8,432 nucleotides of DNA from Ectopseudomonas composti (GTDB lineage Bacteria; Pseudomonadota; Gammaproteobacteria; Pseudomonadales; Pseudomonadaceae), in contig CAMPIF010000167.1 of the NCBI GenBank assembly GCA_946886245.1, positions 1 to 8,432 on the forward strand. Direction: 5' to 3'. Positions 5,817-8,432 of this stretch are shown here, piece by piece (the first letter of the stretch is position 1; each line of letters starts with the position of its first letter). The position numbers and the translations under genes were made by a program. The notes beneath the pieces are model-generated. The model worked only from the letters and a program-made list of their open reading frames with translations. It ran no database searches and was not told the origin of the DNA.

Positions 5817-5851
5817 AACGCTCCGGCTCTACCGGGGCGTTCGTGTTTTTT
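5817..5851 (+). terminator. intrinsic terminator of the riboswitch expression platform
   Basis: AACGCTCCGG (5817-5826) pairs with CCGGGGCGTT (5832-5841) over 10 positions with one U-G, around the loop CTCTA. It is followed by CGTG and six U residues (5846-5851). It lies between the aptamer and the first cob gene, where a ligand-controlled terminator is expected. CTCCGG of its 5' arm is also complementary to CCGGAG (5764-5769) in the aptamer's conserved 3' block, giving a possible antiterminator. Confidence 0.8.
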
Positions 5852-5886
5852 CGTCTTCCGCTCGCCTGACCAGCCATTAGCGCCTG

Positions 5887-5920
5887 AACGAGGATGTGCG
5901 GATGCGTCGTTTTCCTCGTT
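5887..5920 (+). repeat. inverted repeat around the leader ribosome site
   Basis: AACGAGGA (5887-5894) and TCCTCGTT (5913-5920) form a perfect 8-bp inverted repeat with an 18-nt loop, between the riboswitch terminator and cobO. The 5' arm contains the GAGGA Shine-Dalgarno of a possible 24-codon leader ORF, so the hairpin could hide it. It has no U run and is not a terminator on the plus strand. Confidence 0.5.
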
Positions 5921-5976
5921 GCCGTTGCACTGCCGATCAGGCAGGCGGGCGGGCGCCTGACAGGATCACCGCATGA
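5902..5976 (+). CDS. possible 24-codon leader ORF overlapping the cobO start
   Basis: ATG at 5902 opens a 24-residue frame (begins MRRFPRCRC, ends DRITA) that stops at TGA 5974-5976, overlapping the cobO start as ATGA (5973-5976). AGGA (5891-5894) lies 7 nt before the ATG, a good ribosome site. The peptide is basic with two cysteines and is not recognised as any known protein. If translated, it would couple cobO translation to the leader, as moaB does for moeA. It could equally be chance in a G+C-rich leader. Its lack of any recognisable family and its short length keep confidence low; comparison of codon substitutions among related strains would decide. Confidence 0.3.
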   Translation: MRRFPRCRCTADQAGGRAPDRITA

Positions 5977-6584
5977 GCGAATCGACCGACCGCGATGCCC
6001 GCCACAAGGCGCGCATGCAACGCAAGAAAGCCCTGATCGACGAAAAGATCGCCCAGGCCCAGGATGAATACGGCCTGCTGCTGGTGCACAGCGGCAATGG
6101 CAAGGGCAAGAGCAGTAGCGCCTTCGGCATGGTCGCGCGCGCCCTGGGTCATGGCATCAAGGTTGGCGTGGTGCAGTTCATCAAGGGCGCGGCCAGCACC
6201 GGCGAAGAAACCTTCTTCCGCCGCTTTCCCGAGGAAGTCAGCTATCACGTGATGGGCGAGGGCTTCACCTGGGAGACTCAGGATCGCCAGCGCGACATCG
6301 CCAAGGCGCAGGAAGCCTGGGCGGTGGCCCGGCACCTGCTCAGTGATGACGCCGTCGGCCTGGTGGTGCTGGACGAATTGAACATTGCCCTCAAGCACGG
6401 CTATCTGCAACTGGACGCGGTGCTGGCCGATATCGAGGCCCGGCCGCTGCTGCAGCATGTGGTGGTGACCGGCCGTGGCGCCTTGCCCGGGATGATCGAG
6501 GCGGCCGATACCGTCACCGATATGAGCCTGGTCAAGCACGCGTTCAAGTCCGGAGTCAAAGCACAGAAGGGCATCGAGTTCTGA
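5973..6584 (+). CDS. cobO: cob(I)yrinic acid a,c-diamide adenosyltransferase
   Basis: The enzyme transfers the 5'-deoxyadenosyl group of ATP to the cobalt of reduced corrinoids, creating the Co-C bond of adenosylcobalamin (CobA/CobO/BtuR family). The 203 residues match family length. A basic helical N-terminus (ARMQRKKALIDEKIAQAQ) is followed by the unusual P-loop GNGKGKSS (41-48), VGVVQFIKGA (64-73), GEGFTWETQDR (95-105), the Walker-B-like VVLDELN (131-137) and VVVTGRGAL (163-171), ending in the conserved KGIEF tail. The ATG at 5973 has AGGA (5962-5965) 7 nt upstream. It is the first gene after the cobalamin riboswitch, so it should be repressed by the pathway product. Its TGA overlaps the cobB ATG by one base. 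Confidence 0.97.
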   Translation: MSESTDRDARHKARMQRKKALIDEKIAQAQDEYGLLLVHSGNGKGKSSSAFGMVARALGHGIKVGVVQFIKGAASTGEETFFRRFPEEVSYHVMGEGFTWETQDRQRDIAKAQEAWAVARHLLSDDAVGLVVLDELNIALKHGYLQLDAVLADIEARPLLQHVVVTGRGALPGMIEAADTVTDMSLVKHAFKSGVKAQKGIEF

Positions 6585-7876
6585 TGAGCGCACGTCACTG
6601 CCCGGCGCTGCTGATCGCTGCGCCGGCTTCCGGCCAGGGCAAGACCACCGTCACCGCCGCGCTGGCGCGCCTGCATACACGTCAGGGGCGCCGGGTTCGC
6701 GTGTTCAAATGCGGACCGGACTTTCTCGACCCGATGATCCACGCCCGCGCCAGTGGCGCACCGGTGTATCAGCTCGACCTGGCCATGGTCGGTGAGGCGG
6801 AAAGTCGCCGACTGCTTTGGCAGGCCGCCGGCGAGGCCGATCTGATCCTCATCGAAGGGGTGATGGGCCTGTTCGACGGCAAACCCTCGGCGGCCGACCT
6901 GGCGCGCCACTTCGGCGTGCCGGTGCTGGGCGTGATCGACGGTGCGGCCATGGCGCAGACCTTCGGCGCCCTGGCCCACGGCCTGGCCACCTTCCAGCCA
7001 GACTTGCCCTTTGCCGGGGTGCTCGGCAATCGTGTCGCCAGCGGCCGTCATGGCGAGATTCTGCGCGATGCGCTGCCAGCGAGTATTCGCTGGTTCGGTG
7101 CGTTGCCGCGCAGCGCCGCGGTGGAGCTGCCCAGCCGCCACCTGGGGCTGGTGCAGGCGGCCGAACTGGCCGATCTGGATGCGCGCCTGGACGCGGCGGC
7201 CGATGCGCTGGCGGCCAGTGCCAACGTCGACCTGCCGCCAGCGGTGAGCTTCGCCGCGCCGCAGGTCGATGAACCGGCGCCGCTGCTGGCGGGCGTACGC
7301 ATCGGTATTGCGCGCGATGCGGCGTTCGCCTTCCTTTATCAGGCCAATCTCGATCTGTTGCAGGCGCTCGGCGCCACGCTGCACTACTTCTCACCGCTGG
7401 CCGATCGCGCGCTGCCGGAGGTGGACAGCCTCTATCTGCCCGGCGGTTATCCGGAGCTGTACCTGGCCGAGCTGGAAGGCAATCAGCCCATGGCTGCGGC
7501 GATCCGTGCCCATCATCAGGCCGGCAAACCCTTGCTCGCCGAATGTGGCGGCATGCTCTATCTGCTCGATGAACTGCGCGACAAGCAGGGCGCCAGTGGG
7601 CGCATGCTCGGCCTGCTCAGCGGCAGCGCGGCCCTGCAACCGCGACTGACCGCCCTGGCCTTGCAGCAGGTGACGCTGCCGGAAGGCGAGCTGCGTGGTC
7701 ACAGCTATCATCACTCGCGGCTGGAAAGCCCCTTGCAGCCTCTGGCGCTCGGCCGCTGCCCGAACGGCAAGCCGGTGGCGGAGGCGGTCTATCGCCTGGG
7801 GCGACTCACGGCCAGCTATATCCACTTCTACCTGCCGTCCAGCCCGGAGGCGGCCGCCGCGCTGCTGCGTCCATGA
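6584..7876 (+). CDS. cobB: cobyrinate / hydrogenobyrinate a,c-diamide synthase
   Basis: CobB amidates the a and c side chains of the corrin ring using glutamine and ATP. The 430-residue protein has the two expected domains. An N-terminal P-loop synthetase domain has APASGQGKTT (13-22), FKCGPDFLDP (41-50), IEGVMGLFDG (90-99) and GVIDGAAMAQT (116-126). A C-terminal class I glutamine amidotransferase domain has LPGGYPE (285-291), the nucleophile in AECGGML (Cys321), GHSYHHS (372-378) and the histidine of SYIHFYLPS (His414). Length is normal for the family. The start overlaps the cobO stop as TGATG (6582-6586), showing operon coupling. In a pseudomonad with the aerobic pathway the substrate is probably hydrogenobyrinic acid; this choice is inferred from the lineage, not visible in the sequence. 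Confidence 0.97.
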   Translation: MSARHCPALLIAAPASGQGKTTVTAALARLHTRQGRRVRVFKCGPDFLDPMIHARASGAPVYQLDLAMVGEAESRRLLWQAAGEADLILIEGVMGLFDGKPSAADLARHFGVPVLGVIDGAAMAQTFGALAHGLATFQPDLPFAGVLGNRVASGRHGEILRDALPASIRWFGALPRSAAVELPSRHLGLVQAAELADLDARLDAAADALAASANVDLPPAVSFAAPQVDEPAPLLAGVRIGIARDAAFAFLYQANLDLLQALGATLHYFSPLADRALPEVDSLYLPGGYPELYLAELEGNQPMAAAIRAHHQAGKPLLAECGGMLYLLDELRDKQGASGRMLGLLSGSAALQPRLTALALQQVTLPEGELRGHSYHHSRLESPLQPLALGRCPNGKPVAEAVYRLGRLTASYIHFYLPSSPEAAAALLRP

Positions 7877-8432
7877 GCGAGCATGCGTTCAGTCCCGAGG
7901 AGCGCGCAGCTGTATACCGCGCCATTGCCGAGCGCCGTGACATGCGCCATTTCAGCGGCGGCGAGGTGCCGGCCGAGGTCTTGGCGCGACTGCTCGAAGC
8001 GGCGCACCACGCGCCCAGCGTCGGGCTGATGCAGCCTTGGCGTTTCGTGCGCATCCGTGATTCGCACCTGCGTGAGTCCATTCATGCGCTGGTGGAGGCC
8101 GAGCGCGTGCGCACTGCCGAGGCCCTGGGCGAGCGCAGTGACGAGTTCATGCGCCTGAAAGTCGAAGGGATTCGCGACTGTGCCGAGTTGCTCGCCGTGG
8201 CCTTGATGGACGGTCGCCAGAAACATGTCTTTGGGCGACGCACGCTGCCGGAAATGGATATGGCCTCGGTGGCCTGCGCCATTCAGAATCTGTGGCTGGC
8301 TGCGCGTGCCGAAGGGCTCGGGCTCGGCTGGGTATCGCTGTTCGAGCCCGAGGCGCTGGCCGCGTTGCTGGGCATGCCGGCGGGCAGCAAGCCGGTGGCC
8401 TTCACGCTCACCGACCGCTCGAATCGCGCGTG
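7873..8432 (+). CDS. bluB: 5,6-dimethylbenzimidazole synthase BluB (3' end outside window)
   Basis: BluB cleaves reduced FMN with oxygen to make 5,6-dimethylbenzimidazole, the lower ligand of cobalamin. The frame opens at ATG 7873, overlapping the cobB stop as ATGA (7873-7876), and stays open to the edge, giving 186 codons. The nitroreductase-like fold is shown by RRDMRHF (21-27), HAPSVGLMQPWRF (46-58), RLKVEGI (94-100) and EGLGLGWVSLF (147-157), all typical BluB positions for flavin binding. No Shine-Dalgarno is evident, so translation is probably coupled to cobB. The last visible residues (FTLTDRSNRA after KPVA) do not look like the 'LCLG' strand that I expect at this place in BluB, and the last two bases are TG, so a stop could follow at once. 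The C-terminal region may therefore be altered. Confidence 0.9.
   Translation, partial: MSEHAFSPEERAAVYRAIAERRDMRHFSGGEVPAEVLARLLEAAHHAPSVGLMQPWRFVRIRDSHLRESIHALVEAERVRTAEALGERSDEFMRLKVEGIRDCAELLAVALMDGRQKHVFGRRTLPEMDMASVACAIQNLWLAARAEGLGLGWVSLFEPEALAALLGMPAGSKPVAFTLTDRSNRA

Noticed and set aside
5687..5869. 60-codon ORF inside the riboswitch and terminator
   Set aside because: It lies within conserved RNA structure, reads through the terminator, and its sequence is explained by the aptamer.
6401..7384. Minus-strand ORF (327 codons) over cobO and cobB
   Set aside because: It covers the strongly conserved P-loop half of cobB on the other strand. The composition (Arg/Gln/His-rich) is that of an antisense shadow.
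1..8432. CRISPR arrays, insertion sequences, phage or defence genes
   Set aside because: No regularly spaced repeats, transposase, integrase or target-site duplications were seen on either strand. All sizeable genes fit core metabolism or envelope functions.

Overview
The window reads as chromosomal DNA of a Pseudomonas-type gammaproteobacterium, possibly of the mendocina/oleovorans group. The reasons are high G+C coding bias, protein sequences closely resembling remembered Pseudomonas homologues, a tRNA-Pro(CGG) gene, and a mobA / moaB-moeA block near an aerobic cobalamin (cobO-cobB-bluB) operon. No mobile element, CRISPR array or defence island is visible. This is an ordinary, densely packed core region, and its most interesting part is the untranslated regulatory DNA.

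Layout. (1) Positions 1-589 hold the C-terminal part of a DUF5610-like protein that enters from the left edge, followed by a small CxxC glutaredoxin-family gene (638-874). (2) A compact bidirectional terminator (903-932) separates that gene from a convergent tRNA-Pro gene on the minus strand (936-1012), which has its own promoter (about 1023-1050). (3) On the minus strand lie a YgdI/YgdR-type lipoprotein gene (1129-1350) and mobA (1437-2027). Divergent to mobA on the plus strand is the translationally coupled pair moaB-moeA (2096-3846), ended by a hairpin terminator. Together MoaB, MoeA and MobA cover late molybdenum-cofactor steps: adenylylation of molybdopterin, molybdate insertion, and attachment of GMP. 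(4) Two tandem paralogous NlpC/P60 lipoprotein genes (3995-4615, 4700-5224), probably cell-wall hydrolases, are separated by a strong hairpin and followed 6 nt later by a small HNH-family gene (5231-5551).

(5) A 421-nt stretch without an annotated protein gene (5552-5972) is filled by a promoter, a full adenosylcobalamin riboswitch (about 5595-5784), an intrinsic terminator (5817-5851) and a short leader region. That region contains a possible 24-codon upstream ORF whose stop overlaps the cobO start. (6) cobO, cobB and bluB follow as an operon with start/stop overlaps at both junctions. CobB amidates the corrin ring, CobO adenosylates cobalt, and BluB makes the lower ligand dimethylbenzimidazole. 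The end product, adenosylcobalamin, would repress the operon through the riboswitch. bluB is cut by the right edge.

I did not find a previously undescribed multi-gene system. The best candidates for a second look are the riboswitch expression platform, the leader ORF with its Shine-Dalgarno inside an inverted repeat, and an unexpected C-terminal sequence in bluB just before the right edge.
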